Source: Merdimonas sp963929015 (GTDB lineage: Bacteria; Bacillota; Clostridia; Lachnospirales; Lachnospiraceae). From it: a DNA stretch of 64,000 nucleotides. Below the pieces are notes generated by a model. The model saw only the letters and a program-made list of their open reading frames with translations. It was not told where the DNA came from and did no database searches. Position numbers and translations under genes: made by a program. Below are positions 18,755 to 29,200 of this stretch, piece after piece (the stretch's first letter is position 1; each line of letters begins with the position of its first letter). Where the stretch lies: the NCBI RefSeq assembly GCF_963929015.1, contig NZ_CAWVHE010000013.1, forward strand, positions 372,001-436,000, written 5' to 3'.

Positions 18755-19304
18755 GGCGGATCACCCCGATCCTGTCAAAAGGATAGATGCGGATCCAGGC
18801 CCTGCCAAGCAGATCTTCCCGATGCAGGACGCCCACGTTTGGATCCCGGCTGTCACTGCTGTGGTTCCGGTTATCTCCCAGCACAAAATATTCATCCGGC
18901 CCAAGGGCAATGGGCTGCGCCGCGATCCCGGCCGAATCCATGACCTCAGTCCCGTAAATATCCGATGTCAGCTGTTCCCCGTTAATATACACATAGCCGC
19001 CTCTGATCTGTACCGTTTCCCCCGGCAGACCGATGATCCGCTTAATATAGTAAGTGTCCTCCTCGTATTTGTAGGGGAACACAATAATGTCAAACCGCTC
19101 CGGATCCCGGAAATGATACGACAGCTTATCCACGATCAGATTATCTCCGCTGCTTAGAGTCGTCTCCATGGACTGCCCGCTGACCCGCGTCCTTTGTCCC
19201 ACATAAGTAATGATCAGATACGTCAGGCCAATGATGATCAGTATATATACAAGCCATCCCAGCAATTCCCGGAAAATGCCCTGCTCTCTTTTGTGTCGTC
19301 CCAT
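18747..19304 (-). CDS. lepB: Signal peptidase I (second copy)
   Basis: 185 residues. One N-terminal membrane anchor (LLGWLVYILIIIGLTYLIITYV), catalytic Ser in SGQSMETTL, catalytic Lys in YYIKRIIGLPGE, and the late box FVLGDNRNHSSDSRDP. Releases exported proteins from their signal peptides at the outer face of the membrane. Lies between rbgA and rnhB. Another lepB lies at 20214-20897. Confidence 0.95.
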   Translation of the reverse strand: MGRHKREQGIFRELLGWLVYILIIIGLTYLIITYVGQRTRVSGQSMETTLSSGDNLIVDKLSYHFRDPERFDIIVFPYKYEEDTYYIKRIIGLPGETVQIRGGYVYINGEQLTSDIYGTEVMDSAGIAAQPIALGPDEYFVLGDNRNHSSDSRDPNVGVLHREDLLGRAWIRIYPFDRIGVIRHE

Positions 19305-19370
19305 AACTTACTTAGACCCCTTTCCGTTTCTACCACAGATTTTATCATAACTGCGGCGGATATTCCAGCG

Positions 19371-20192
19371 TCAGCCGGCCAAGCTTTCCGTTCCGGAAAT
19401 CATCCAGAAGAAGAAGCGCAGCCTTGCCGGTATCCAGTTCTCCGCCTTGAGAAGGCAATTCCTGCTCCGGGCGATCTCTTCCAGCAACTGATAAGAATCC
19501 ACAGACGACGGGATCTGATAGATTGCTTCCAGAACGCCCGGATACGCTTCATTTAACACACCGAGCAGTTCCACTGCCAGGTCCTGGCCGTCCAGGATCT
19601 CGTCTTTCATAGAGCCGATAAACGCCAGGCGAAGTCCCACGCTCTGGTCTTCAAATTTAGGCCAGAGGATCCCCGGTGTATCCAGAAGCTCCACCTGCTT
19701 ATTCAGACGGATCCACTGCTTTCCCTTGGTCACTCCCGGTTTATTGCCGGTCCTGGCACAGGCTTTCCCTGCCAGCGAGTTGATAAACGTGGACTTCCCC
19801 ACATTGGGGATCCCCGCCACCATAGCGCGCACCGGACGGTTCATGATCCCTCTTTTTCTGTCCCTCTCGATCTTTTCTTTGCAGGCCTCCCGGATGACTC
19901 CATGGACGCTCTTCATTTTACCAGACACTCTGGAATTCAGGGGAATCACTTCAAATCCCTTTCCCCGGAAATATTCTTCCCAGGCGTCATTCCACTTTTC
20001 TTCTGCCAGATCTGCTTTATTTAAAATGATCATCCTGGACTTGTTCTGCGCCAGCTGGTCTATATCCGGATTCCTGCTGGAAAGCGGGATCCTTGCGTCT
20101 ACCAGCTCGATCACCAGGTCGATCAGTTTGATATTTTCCTGCATCATACGCTTTGCTTTGGTCATATGACCAGGATACCACTGAAAATGCAT
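19371..20192 (-). CDS. rbgA: Ribosome biogenesis GTPase YlqF/RbgA, C-terminus frameshifted
   Basis: GTPase needed for late 50S assembly. Circularly permuted GTPase motifs are visible: NKADLAE (G4), GIPNVGKSTFINSL (G1), DTPGILWPKFE (G3). As sequenced the C-terminus runs LLKAENWIPARLRFFFWMISG, which is out of family. Adding one G at the GG/CC pair 19445-19446 gives GGELDTGKAALLLLDDFRNGKLGRLTLEYPPQL with a stop at 19345, the normal family ending. Hence either a base is missing in the sequence or the tail is lost by a real frameshift. Starts MHFQWYPGHMTKAKR, typical of the family. Confidence 0.9.
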   Translation of the reverse strand: MHFQWYPGHMTKAKRMMQENIKLIDLVIELVDARIPLSSRNPDIDQLAQNKSRMIILNKADLAEEKWNDAWEEYFRGKGFEVIPLNSRVSGKMKSVHGVIREACKEKIERDRKRGIMNRPVRAMVAGIPNVGKSTFINSLAGKACARTGNKPGVTKGKQWIRLNKQVELLDTPGILWPKFEDQSVGLRLAFIGSMKDEILDGQDLAVELLGVLNEAYPGVLEAIYQIPSSVDSYQLLEEIARSRNCLLKAENWIPARLRFFFWMISGTESLAG

Positions 20193-20213
20193 TGTATTCT
20201 CCCCTTTTTGCTC

Positions 20214-20897
20214 TTATTTGATCAATCCAAACTCTTCGCCGGGGCTGATCACAAACCAGGCCTTGCCGTAGATATAATCCCTCTTTACATTTCCAACGTC
20301 GGGATTGCGGCTGTCCTCACTTTGTTCCCGGTTGTCCCCCAGCACAAAATATTCGTCGCCGTCAAGCTTCATCTTGCCATCCACAACCCCCACATCGTCA
20401 ATGTTGGTGGTCTCATACTCTTCCTCCAGGCGCTCCCCGTTGATGTATACCCGGTTTTCGATGATCTCGATGGTTTCCCCCGGAAGCCCCACGATCCGCT
20501 TGATATAATAATGGTCGTTCTCATTTCCCTTTGGCTTAAATACGATAATGTCCCCCCGCTTAGGCGTCGTGGCATTGTAGAGAATGCGGTTGACCAGAAC
20601 CACATCTCCATTCCTTAAGACCGGGCTCATGGAGTCCCCCACCGTGCTGACCCGCTGTCCAAAATACCAGACCGCCACAAAGGCAAACAGGCAGACGATC
20701 ACAATCTCAAACACCCATTTCCCGATGACCGGAAGATACTCCCACTTCGGGCGCAGCTTTTTCCTGCGCTTCACATATCCGAGATTCTCTTCTCTCCGGC
20801 CCGGCAAAATCTTTGTAAACCAGGACTTCCTGCGTCCCGGATATTTTCTCCCTCTTCGATTCGGCTGATACCTGCGTCTTTCCGTACGTTTCATCAT
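20214..20897 (-). CDS. lepB: Signal peptidase I (first copy)
   Basis: 227 residues, with a long basic cytoplasmic N-terminus (RRRYQPNRRGRKYPGRRKS) before the membrane anchor (VFEIVIVCLFAFVAVWYF). Catalytic Ser in VGDSMSPVL, catalytic Lys in YYIKRIVGLPGE, and LGDNREQSEDSRNPDVG are all present. Placed between rplS and rbgA, the usual clostridial position. Confidence 0.95.
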   Translation of the reverse strand: MMKRTERRRYQPNRRGRKYPGRRKSWFTKILPGRREENLGYVKRRKKLRPKWEYLPVIGKWVFEIVIVCLFAFVAVWYFGQRVSTVGDSMSPVLRNGDVVLVNRILYNATTPKRGDIIVFKPKGNENDHYYIKRIVGLPGETIEIIENRVYINGERLEEEYETTNIDDVGVVDGKMKLDGDEYFVLGDNREQSEDSRNPDVGNVKRDYIYGKAWFVISPGEEFGLIK

Positions 20898-20959
20898 ACC
20901 ACCTATATATCAGAAAAAGGACAACATACAATATGTACTTGTCCTTTTTCCATTCTCTG

Positions 20960-21307
20960 CTATTTTACTAATTCTTTTACCTTTGCCTTCTTACCAACGC
21001 GGTCTCTTAAGTAGTTCAGTTTTGCTCTTCTGACCTTACCTCTTCTCACAACCTCTACCTTTTCCACGTTTGGCGAGTGCAGCGGCCATGTCTTCTCAAC
21101 ACCGATACCATTGGAATTCTTTCTTACGGTAAAAGTCTCTCTGGAACCGCCGCCCTGTCTCTTCAGAACAGTACCCTCGAAGATCTGGATTCTCTCACGG
21201 TTACCCTCTTTGATCTTACCATATACCTTAACGGTGTCTCCAACACGGAACTCCGGCGCAGCTTCCTTTAACTGAGCTGCTTCAATGTTCTTAATAATAT
21301 CATTCAT
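20960..21307 (-). CDS. rplS: 50S ribosomal protein L19
   Basis: 115 residues, at the 30S-50S interface. Sequence is standard (FRVGDTVKVYGKIKEGNRERIQIFEG, GSRETFTVRKNSNGIGVEKTWPLHSP). In most Firmicutes rplS directly follows trmD; here trmD is 21.6 kb away, with thiC and the adhesin locus between. rplS has its own promoter at 21392-21420. Confidence 0.97.
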   Translation of the reverse strand: MNDIIKNIEAAQLKEAAPEFRVGDTVKVYGKIKEGNRERIQIFEGTVLKRQGGGSRETFTVRKNSNGIGVEKTWPLHSPNVEKVEVVRRGKVRRAKLNYLRDRVGKKAKVKELVK

Positions 21308-21391
21308 ACTGTGTGACCTCCTTATCTCATCGGATGTTCATAAATACAAACGTACCAGAGGACCATCTCCCTTTTCTTCACAGCGTATATT

Positions 21392-21420
21392 AGTTTACCA
21401 TATGACGCCGCAGAATGCAA
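21392..21420 (-). promoter_or_regulatory. Predicted sigma-A promoter of rplS
   Basis: Minus strand: TTGCAT, 17-bp spacer, TAAACT, ~85 bases upstream of the rplS start. It fits the separation of rplS from trmD, since the gene can no longer depend on the trmD operon promoter. Confidence 0.6.
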
Positions 21421-21444
21421 GCACTTTTTGGGAAATGGCTGGCG

Positions 21445-21499
21445 GCAGGCGGATGGGGACGTAGTCCTTTTGCAAAGGACTACGTCCCCATCCGCCTGC
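21445..21499. repeat. Perfect 26-bp palindromic hairpin element (GGGGACG family)
   Basis: Arms 21445-21470 and 21474-21499 pair perfectly over 26 bp around a TGC loop; the core is GGATGGGGACGTAGTCC. It lies between thiC and rplS. A related element with CGATTGGGGACG arms is at 49779-49826, so this is a dispersed family, not only a terminator. There is no T-run directly after it. Confidence 0.8.
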
Positions 21500-21536
21500 A
21501 AGGGTGTCCCTTTTCGTTCCGAGGGGTGTACCCTTA

Positions 21537-22847
21537 CTACAATATGTCTATATATTCTCCTGCCAGAGCTTTGTTCATACTGCGAACTGCACAAAATTTT
21601 CCGCACATGCTGCAGGTGTCGCTGTGATCGTCCTCCGGGCTTCTGCTGTCGCGGATCGCGCGGGCTGTCTCCGGATCCAGCGCGCAGGCGAACTGTTCTT
21701 CCCAGTCCAGTTTTCTTCTGGCGTCGGCCATCCGGTCGTCGATCTCCCTTGCCCCCGGCACCCCTTTGGCAATGTCTGCCGCATGGGCCGCGATCTTGGA
21801 GGCGATAATGCCCTGCCTGACATCTTCTACATTGGGAAGCGCCAGATGTTCTGCAGGAGTCACATAGCAGAGGAACGCCGCCCCGCTCATGGCTGCCACA
21901 GCCCCGCCAATGGCGCCGGTAATATGGTCATATCCAGGCGCGATATCGGTGACCAGCGGTCCCAGCACATAGAAAGGCGCGCCCATGCAGATGCTTTTCT
22001 GCACCTCCATATTGGCTGCCACCTGATTTAACGGCACATGTCCCGGTCCTTCTACCATGACCTGTACATTGTGGTCCCAGGCGCGCTTCGTCAATTCTCC
22101 CAGCCGTACCAGTTCTTCGATCTGACACACATCCGTGGCGTCCGCCAGGCATCCGGGCCTGCAGGCGTCTCCCAGGGAAATCGTCACATCATACTCCTCA
22201 CAGATATCAAGGATCTGATCGTAATATTCATAAAATGGATTTTCCTCCCCGGTCATACTCATCCAGGCAAATACCAGGCTGCCTCCCCGGCTTACAATAT
22301 TCATTTTTCTCTTATGCTTCTTGATCTGCTCGATGGTCTTCCGGGTAATGCCGCAGTGCAGAGTCACAAAATCCACCCCATCCTCTGCGTGCAGCCGGAT
22401 CACATCAAGGAAATCCTGGGCCGTCAGAGTCGCCAGATCTCTCTGATAGTGGATCACGCTGTCATAGACCGGCACCGTGCCGATCATGGCCGGGCACTCC
22501 CGGGTCAGTTTCTGCCGGAAAGGCTGCGTATTGCCATGACTGGACAGATCCATGATCGCCTCTGCCCCTAGCTCCACCGCGCTCATAACCTTCTTCATCT
22601 CAATATCATAATCCTTGCAGTCCCGGGATACGCCAAGGTTTACATTGATCTTGGTGCGAAGCATGCTGCCGATCCCTTCCGGCTCCAGACAGGTATGCTT
22701 TTTATTGGCACAGATCACCACCTTACCTTCCGCTACCAGCCGCTGCAGATCTGCAGGCGCCATTCGTTCCTTTTCTGCAACCTTCTTCATCTCCGGCGTC
22801 AGGATTCCCTTCCTGGCCGCGTCCATCTGTGTGGTATAATTTCTCAT
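21537..22847 (-). CDS. thiC: Phosphomethylpyrimidine synthase ThiC
   Basis: 436 residues. Radical-SAM enzyme turning aminoimidazole ribotide into the HMP-P pyrimidine of thiamin. Characteristic blocks: INVNLGVSRDC, AIMDLSSHGNT, MIGTVPVYDS, SRGGSLVFAWM, and the C-terminal cluster motif CSMCGKFCAV. Start set at ATG 22847 (MRNYTTQMDAARKG) with AGGAGG upstream; the 24 extra in-frame residues are leader. Controlled by the TPP riboswitch upstream. No other thiamin genes lie in the window. Confidence 0.95.
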   Translation of the reverse strand: MRNYTTQMDAARKGILTPEMKKVAEKERMAPADLQRLVAEGKVVICANKKHTCLEPEGIGSMLRTKINVNLGVSRDCKDYDIEMKKVMSAVELGAEAIMDLSSHGNTQPFRQKLTRECPAMIGTVPVYDSVIHYQRDLATLTAQDFLDVIRLHAEDGVDFVTLHCGITRKTIEQIKKHKRKMNIVSRGGSLVFAWMSMTGEENPFYEYYDQILDICEEYDVTISLGDACRPGCLADATDVCQIEELVRLGELTKRAWDHNVQVMVEGPGHVPLNQVAANMEVQKSICMGAPFYVLGPLVTDIAPGYDHITGAIGGAVAAMSGAAFLCYVTPAEHLALPNVEDVRQGIIASKIAAHAADIAKGVPGAREIDDRMADARRKLDWEEQFACALDPETARAIRDSRSPEDDHSDTCSMCGKFCAVRSMNKALAGEYIDIL

Positions 22848-22917
22848 TTCCTGATAACCTCCTACTACTGTCTTTCTAAAAATGAGGGATCCATCCCGGA
22901 TCTTGCCTTCGCCATTC

Positions 22918-22949
22918 AAAAAAGCAGAGACTCGTAAGAGCGCCTCTGC
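22918..22949 (-). terminator. Attenuator terminator of the thiC riboswitch
   Basis: Minus strand: GCAGAG...CTCTGC stem with inner CTC/GAG pairing, directly followed by TTTTTT. It lies between the riboswitch and the thiC ribosome site, so TPP binding should favour premature termination. Confidence 0.85.
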
Positions 22950-22968
22950 TTATCTTCTCACCGGTATC

Positions 22969-23062
22969 ACTCCCTACGTTGGCATTATCCAAATCAGGTT
23001 GCGGGTCGAAGCGAAGGATACGCTTCCTCTCAGCCGGCTCCGCGCTGCCAGCTCCCCGTTGT
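22969..23062 (-). promoter_or_regulatory. TPP (thiamin pyrophosphate) riboswitch
   Basis: The minus strand carries the conserved THI-box segments in order: GGGGAGCTGGCA, GGCTGAGAGGA, CGACCCGCAACCTGATTTGG and ATAATGCCAACGTAGGGA. It stands between a promoter (23076-23104) and thiC, with a terminator behind it. Confidence 0.95.
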
Positions 23063-23075
23063 AACTGTCCTGTTC

Positions 23076-23104
23076 ATTATAAAACAGCAAATCAAAATTT
23101 GCAA
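23076..23104 (-). promoter_or_regulatory. Predicted sigma-A promoter of thiC
   Basis: Minus strand TTGCAA, 17-bp spacer, TATAAT; transcription would start ~7 bases further and enter the TPP riboswitch within about 10 bases. Confidence 0.8.
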
Positions 23105-23194
23105 GTCCCCTCCCGGCCATGACAGCATCTTTTCATCGCTGCACAGAACCGAAAAAACAAAAATCAGGCTTCAAAAAGCAGATAGCGCAAAAGA

Positions 23195-23220
23195 GATGCG
23201 GGCGTTTTACCGCCCGCATC
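23195..23220 (-). terminator. Terminator of the giant adhesin operon
   Basis: 10-bp GC-rich stem GATGCGGGCG / CGCCCGCATC with a 6-base loop, followed on the minus strand by CTCTTTTG. About 36 bases after the adhesin stop codon. Confidence 0.7.
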
Positions 23221-23256
23221 CCTTATCACAGTTTTATACAAAATTGCCCGATCCTG

Positions 23257-26200
23257 CTATCGTTGTCTCCTTCTGCTGTAATACAGGAGGATCAGAATAA
23301 ACAGTGCAGATGTGCCAAGTCCCGCCAGGGCTCCCGGAAGATCCGACGCGTCGCCGGTCTTCACAGATCCGCCAGTCGGCCGGTCGCCTCTCGGCGTCAC
23401 GCCGCCTCCGTCTCCGCCACGGTAGTCATTGGTAAACTCCGCGGCATCCGCATTGCTCCTAAAGGTTCCAAGCATCTCGTAGGCCACATCCCGCACGGCA
23501 AGGGCTCCGCCTTCATCTTCCACCACTACCGTCAGTCTCCATACATGTTCATCGTAGGTATATCCGGCTGCCTTTCCGTCTGTTTCCCGGATGTCAAACC
23601 GGTACGTTCCTGCTTTGGTAAAGGTGATCGGCTCAAATGCGGTCTGCCCTGCTCCCTCTACGCTGGCGGTCGTATTGCCGATAACCGCTCCTTTGGGATT
23701 GTCCTCAAGAGCAGTCATGGTAAAGGTAAACCATACCTTTTCTGCCGGGATGTCCCCGCTGATATGCTTCTTCACCTTCGGCGTATAGACAACCGCATCG
23801 GTCTCGTAGTGGTTCACAAATGCCGCCACATCCAGCGAAGCTCCGTCGTCTCTCGTATAACCGGTCTCCTCCGGATCTACCCGAAGCATTCCGCCTTCAT
23901 CCGCTACCGTTACGGTCAGTGTCCATACGCTTCCGTCATACTGGTAGCCGCTTATCCGGTCATTCACTTCTGTGATGTCAAACCGGTAGACACCGGCCTT
24001 TTCAAACCGGATCTCTCCAAAGTCCGCTTCGCCGCTTCCGGTCACGGTTGCTTCCGTTTCCTCTGGCAGCACGGCTCCCTCCGGATTATCCTCTCTTGCC
24101 GTCAGGTGGAAGGTAAACTCTGCCTCCCGGCCTTCCGGTACGTCGCCGGTGACGGTCTTCTTTACCACCGGCACATAACCGGTAGGCGCCGTCTCGTAAG
24201 TATTGGTAAACGCCGCCGCGTCTTTACCGCTCTCGCCGGCTCCGCCTTCTCCGGTCTTCGTATAGGTATGACCGGTCACGGCAAGGACTCCGTCCTCATC
24301 TTCCACCACAATCTCCAGATCCCAGACAGCTCCGTCATAGGTATATCCCGGTTCGCTGCCTGCTTCTTCTGCAATGGCGAAATGATAGGTGCCCGCCTGG
24401 GTAAAGGTAATCTCCGCAAAGGAAGCGCTTCCCTCTCCGGTCACAGTCACTTCATCTGTCGCAGCCTCTGCCAGCGACGCCCCTTCCGGATTGTCTCCAT
24501 CCGGGGTCAGGATAAAGGTAAAGGTCTGGTCTTCCGGAACCGGATCACCGGTCACGGTCTTCTCCACCTTCGGCGCGTAAGCGGTCTGGACCGGTCTGTA
24601 CTCATTGGTAAACTCTGCCTGGATCTCACTTACCGCACCGTTCTCGCCGCTTTGTACATAAGAGGTTCTCGAAACTGCCAGCTGGCCGCCCTCATCTGTG
24701 ATCTCCACAGTCAGCTCCCAGGTATGGCCGTCATAGGTATATCCTGTTCTGCCATCGTTGACCTCGCGGATCTGGAAGGTATAGTCGCCGGCCTTTTCAA
24801 AGGTCAGTTCCTCAAAGGCTCCCTTACCGCTTCCGGTCACCTGGGTCTCCAGCACTTCGTCCCCGGTCAGGATCTCTCCCGCTTCACCGCCAATGCGGAC
24901 AGCGTCTGCATGATCCGCCCCGGTAAGCTTCATCTCAAACCGGAAGGTCTGATCCTTTCCGTCCGGCACATTGCCCTCTACCGTCTTCTTCACCTGCGGT
25001 GTATAAACCGCCGGATCCGTCTGATAATCGTTGGTAAATGCCGCCGCTTCTTCACGGATGCCGTCGCCGCCCTGCTCTTCATATTTCACATCTTTGATCA
25101 CAAGGGCGCCGTCCTCATCTGCCACTTCTACGGTCAGTCTCCAGACATGTTCATCATAGGTATATCCGTCTGCCTTTCCGTCTGTTTCCCGGATGTCGAA
25201 CCGGTACGTCCCGGCTTTGGTAAAGGTAATGGGCGCAAATGCTGTCTGTCCCGCTCCCTCTACAGTGGCGGTGGTGCCGACGGGAACCGCTCCATTTGGA
25301 TTCTCGCTGTCAGCCTTAAGACTAAAGGTGAACGTCTCTTTTGCCGGCGCAGCGTCTCCGGTCAGATGTTTTTCTACTCTTGGTGTATAAACTGCTTCTT
25401 TTGGCTCGTAATGATTCTCGAAAGCAGCCTTTTCCGCCCCGGTTCCATCTTCTTTTACATAACCGGTCTCCTCTGGATCTACCCGAAGCGCTCCGCCTTC
25501 ATCCGCTACCGTTACGGTCAGCGTCCATACGCTTCCGTCATACTGGTAGCCGCTTATCCGGTCATTCACTTCTGTGATGTCAAACCGGTAGACGCCGGCT
25601 TTTTCAAACCGGATCTCTCCAAAGTCCGCTTCGCCGCTTCCGGTCACGGTTGCTTCCGTTTCCTCTGGCAGCACGGCTCCCTCCGGATTATCCTCTCTTG
25701 CCGTCAGGCGGAAGGTAAACTCTGCCTCCCGGCCTTCCGGCACGTCGCCGGTGACAGTCTTCTTTACCGCCGGCACATAACCGGTAGGCGCCGTCTCGTA
25801 GGTATTAGTAAACGCTGCCGCGTCTTTACCGCTCTCGCCGGCTCCGTTTTCTCCGGTCTTCGTATAGGTATGGCCAGTCACAACAAGGACTCCGTCCTCA
25901 TCTTCCACCACAATCTCCAGATCCCAGACAGCCCCGTCATAGGTATATCCCGGTTCGCTGCCTGCTTCTTCCGCAATGGCGAAATGATAGGTGCCCGCCT
26001 GGGTAAAAGTAATCTCCGCAAAGGAAGCGCTTCCCTCTCCGGTCACGGTCACTTCCTCTGTCGCAGCCTCTGCCAGCGACGCCCCTTCCGGATTGTCTCC
26101 ATCCGGGGTCAGGATAAAGGTGAAGGTCTGGTCTTCCGGAACCGGATCACCGGTCACGGTCTTCTCCACCTTCGGCGCATAAGTGGTCTGGGCCGGTCTG

Positions 26201-29200
26201 TACTCATTGGTAAACTCTGCCTGGGTCTCACTTACCGCACCGTTCTCGCCGCTTTGTACATAAGAGGTGCCGGCAACTGCCAGCTGGCCGCCTTCATCTG
26301 TGATCTCCACAGTCAGCTCCCAGGTATGGCCGTCATAGGTATATCCCGTCCTGCCATCGTTGACCTCGCGGATCTGGAAGATATAGGCGCCGGCCTTTTC
26401 AAAGGTCAGTTCCTCAAAGGCTCCCTTACCGCTTCCGGTTACTTGGGTCTCCAGCACTTCGTCCCCGGTCAGGATCTCTCCCGCTTCACCGCCGATGCGG
26501 ACAGCGTCTGCATGATCCGCCCCGGTAAGCTTCATCTCAAACCGGAAGGTCTGATCCTTTCCGTCCGGCACATTGCCCTCTACCGTCTTCTTCATCTGCG
26601 GTGTATAGACCGCCGGATCCGTCTCATAATCATTGGTAAAGAGCGCATAGTCCTTCTGGTCCGTATCTCCGGTCTGCTCGTACTTTGTCTGCTCCCTGTC
26701 TACCGTCAGCTGTCCCTTCTCATCTGTCACCACTACCGTCAGCGTCCAGGGATCGTCATAGGTGTACCCTCCGGCTCCCCCGCTTTCCTCTGTAATCGTA
26801 AACCGATACGTTCCTGCTTTGGTAAAGGTAATCTTTCCAAACGGGTCTCCTGTAGGCGCCGTCAGACTGCCCTGGGCCGCCTGGCCTGCCGGTACGGTGA
26901 CCGTGGCCTGGCCGTCCGTAAAGGTAGCTCCGTCTTTGGGATTGTTCTGATCCGCTGTCAGGACAAAGGTAAAGGTTTCGTCCTTCGGCCTGTCATCTCC
27001 TGTCATGGCCTTACGGATATCCGGTGTAAATTCCACAGGCGTTACACGATACTCATTAACAAACTTTGCTTCCGTCTGATTGCCGGATCCGTCTGCTTTC
27101 TGATAAGTTGTGCTTTCCACATGCAGCTGGCTGTTCTCATCCTTCACAACCACGGTCAGGATCACGTCGCTGTCGTCATACGTCACACCGTAAAGCTGGT
27201 TGCCGTTTTCGGCTGCTGCCTGCGGGATGGTCTCCCGGATCGCAAACACATAGGTACCCGCCTTTTCAAACCGGATCTTGCCAAAGCCGTCTTCATCCGG
27301 TCTTACTTCCGTACCGGCCGCCGTATCCTTTGAAACGGTAATGACCGCCGTAGTATCGTTTTTCTCAATGGATGCGCCGCCCGCCGGATTCTGTGCGTCA
27401 GGCGTCAGTTCAAATGTATAGGTCTGATCTGCCGGACGCATCGCTCCTGTCACAGCCTTGCTGACTGCAGGCGTATAGTCGGTCGGCTTCACCTTATAGG
27501 TATTGGAAAATGCAGCTGCAGACACTCCTTGTACAGGCTCCCCATCCTTTTCATAGGAAGAACTCTTTACCTGGAGTTTTCCGCCCACATCTTCTACCTC
27601 AACCGTCAGCGTCCACTCTGTCTCGTCATATGTATATCCGTCGCCGTCCTGTCCTTTCACCTCTGTAATGGTAAAGGAATAGATTCCTGCCTTTTCAAAG
27701 GTGATAGCGTCAAAGGAAGCTTCCGCACTCCCCACCCGGTTATGATAAATGATCTGCGTCCGGAGCTCCTGTGGAAGAACTGCTCCCGCAGGATTCTTAT
27801 CATCCGGCGCCAGTTCAAACGTAAAGGTCTTATCTCCGGGCGGTGTATCTCCAGTCAGCGTCTTCGTTACTTTGGGCGCATATCCGGTCTCTTCGGTGTC
27901 ATAGTAATTCGTAAAATCAGATGCGTTCTGCGTCTTGTCCGGATTTTGCGGATCCGTCAGGTAATAAATGATACTGTCTACCTTCAGGGTTCCGTCTTCA
28001 TCCGTCACCACAACCTGGGCCCTTCTTACCGGCACCCGCTCCTGATCGTATCCATTCGGCAGGCTTCCGGTCTCTTCAGTGATGTCAAATACATAGGTGC
28101 CCGCCCGGGTAAAAGTAATCTCCTCAAAGGAAGCTGTCTTTGCCTCCCCGGTCTGATCCACCGTTACCGTAACCTCATTGTCCGCCGGCATGGTCACGCC
28201 AGACACCCCTGCATCCGACATGCTCTGTGTGAACGTAAAGGTCTGATAGGCTGCATCTGCCGGCAGTTCCTGACCCGTTACTGTCTTGGACACGGTCAGA
28301 CGGTCTTTGACAGGCTCTGGCTGATACTCGTTGGTAAATCTCGCCTCTTCCCGGTTTGCAGACGTACCGGCCGCATTGCTTTCATAGGCAACATCTGCCG
28401 GCGCAATGGAAAGATTGCCCAGTCCGTCGTCCCTTACGGTAATCGTCAGTGTCCACACTGCCTGGTCATAAGTATAATACGTTTCGTTTCCGGAAGTCTC
28501 CCGGATCGTAAACCGGTAGGTGCCGCCCCTGGTAAACGTAATCTGTCCAAAGGCTTTTTCTGCTGTCGCCGCCGTGTCATCCTTCTTATCACCGATGGAA
28601 ATTGTCAGCGATGTTTCGGCAGGCAGGCTGGCTCCCTCGGGATTATCCGGGTCCGCCTCCAGCGTAAAGGCAAAGTCTTTGTTCACCCCATCCGGTACCG
28701 GCTGTCCTGTCAGGGTCTTTTCTGCCTTCGGCGCATATTTCACCGGATCAGGCTCATAGTCATTTGTAAATGTCACGCCGCCCGCCGGATAGGTGGCAGA
28801 ATCTGCCGTCGCCGTCATCGATCCGTCGCCCTGATCCTCTACCTCTACGGCAACGGTATAGGACTCGTCGTCATAGTTGATTCCATTTTTCCGGTCCCCT
28901 CCGTTTACTTCCGTAATGGTATAGGTGTGCGTACCTTCATTCTCCAGCGTATAATTAACCGGCGTAAAGGTGATGGCAACTTTTCCGTCGCCGTCCACAT
29001 CCGGCCCTTTGGCAGTTCCTGTAGAAACCACCCTGGATGTTCCGCCTATGTTTTCTGTTACCTGGAAGGTAAAAGCGTCTGTTGCCGTCCAGTCACGTCC
29101 GGTCAGAACCTTAACCCCCTCCGGTGTCCAGGAGCCTTTTGCCTGGTAAGTATTCGTAAAGACTGCTCCCTGCGGATCTTCCGTCTGGGCATTGTCAGCA

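Noticed and set aside
21322..21606. 94-aa minus-strand frame across the hairpin before rplS
   Set aside because: It overlaps the end of thiC, the palindrome and the rplS promoter; its sequence is not protein-like.
23119..27333. 1404-aa open frame on the plus strand
   Set aside because: It is the antisense of the repetitive adhesin gene; the minus-strand frame has a signal peptide, domain motifs and an anchor, and this one has none. The same holds for long plus-strand frames at 27529-30057 and 31426-32871.
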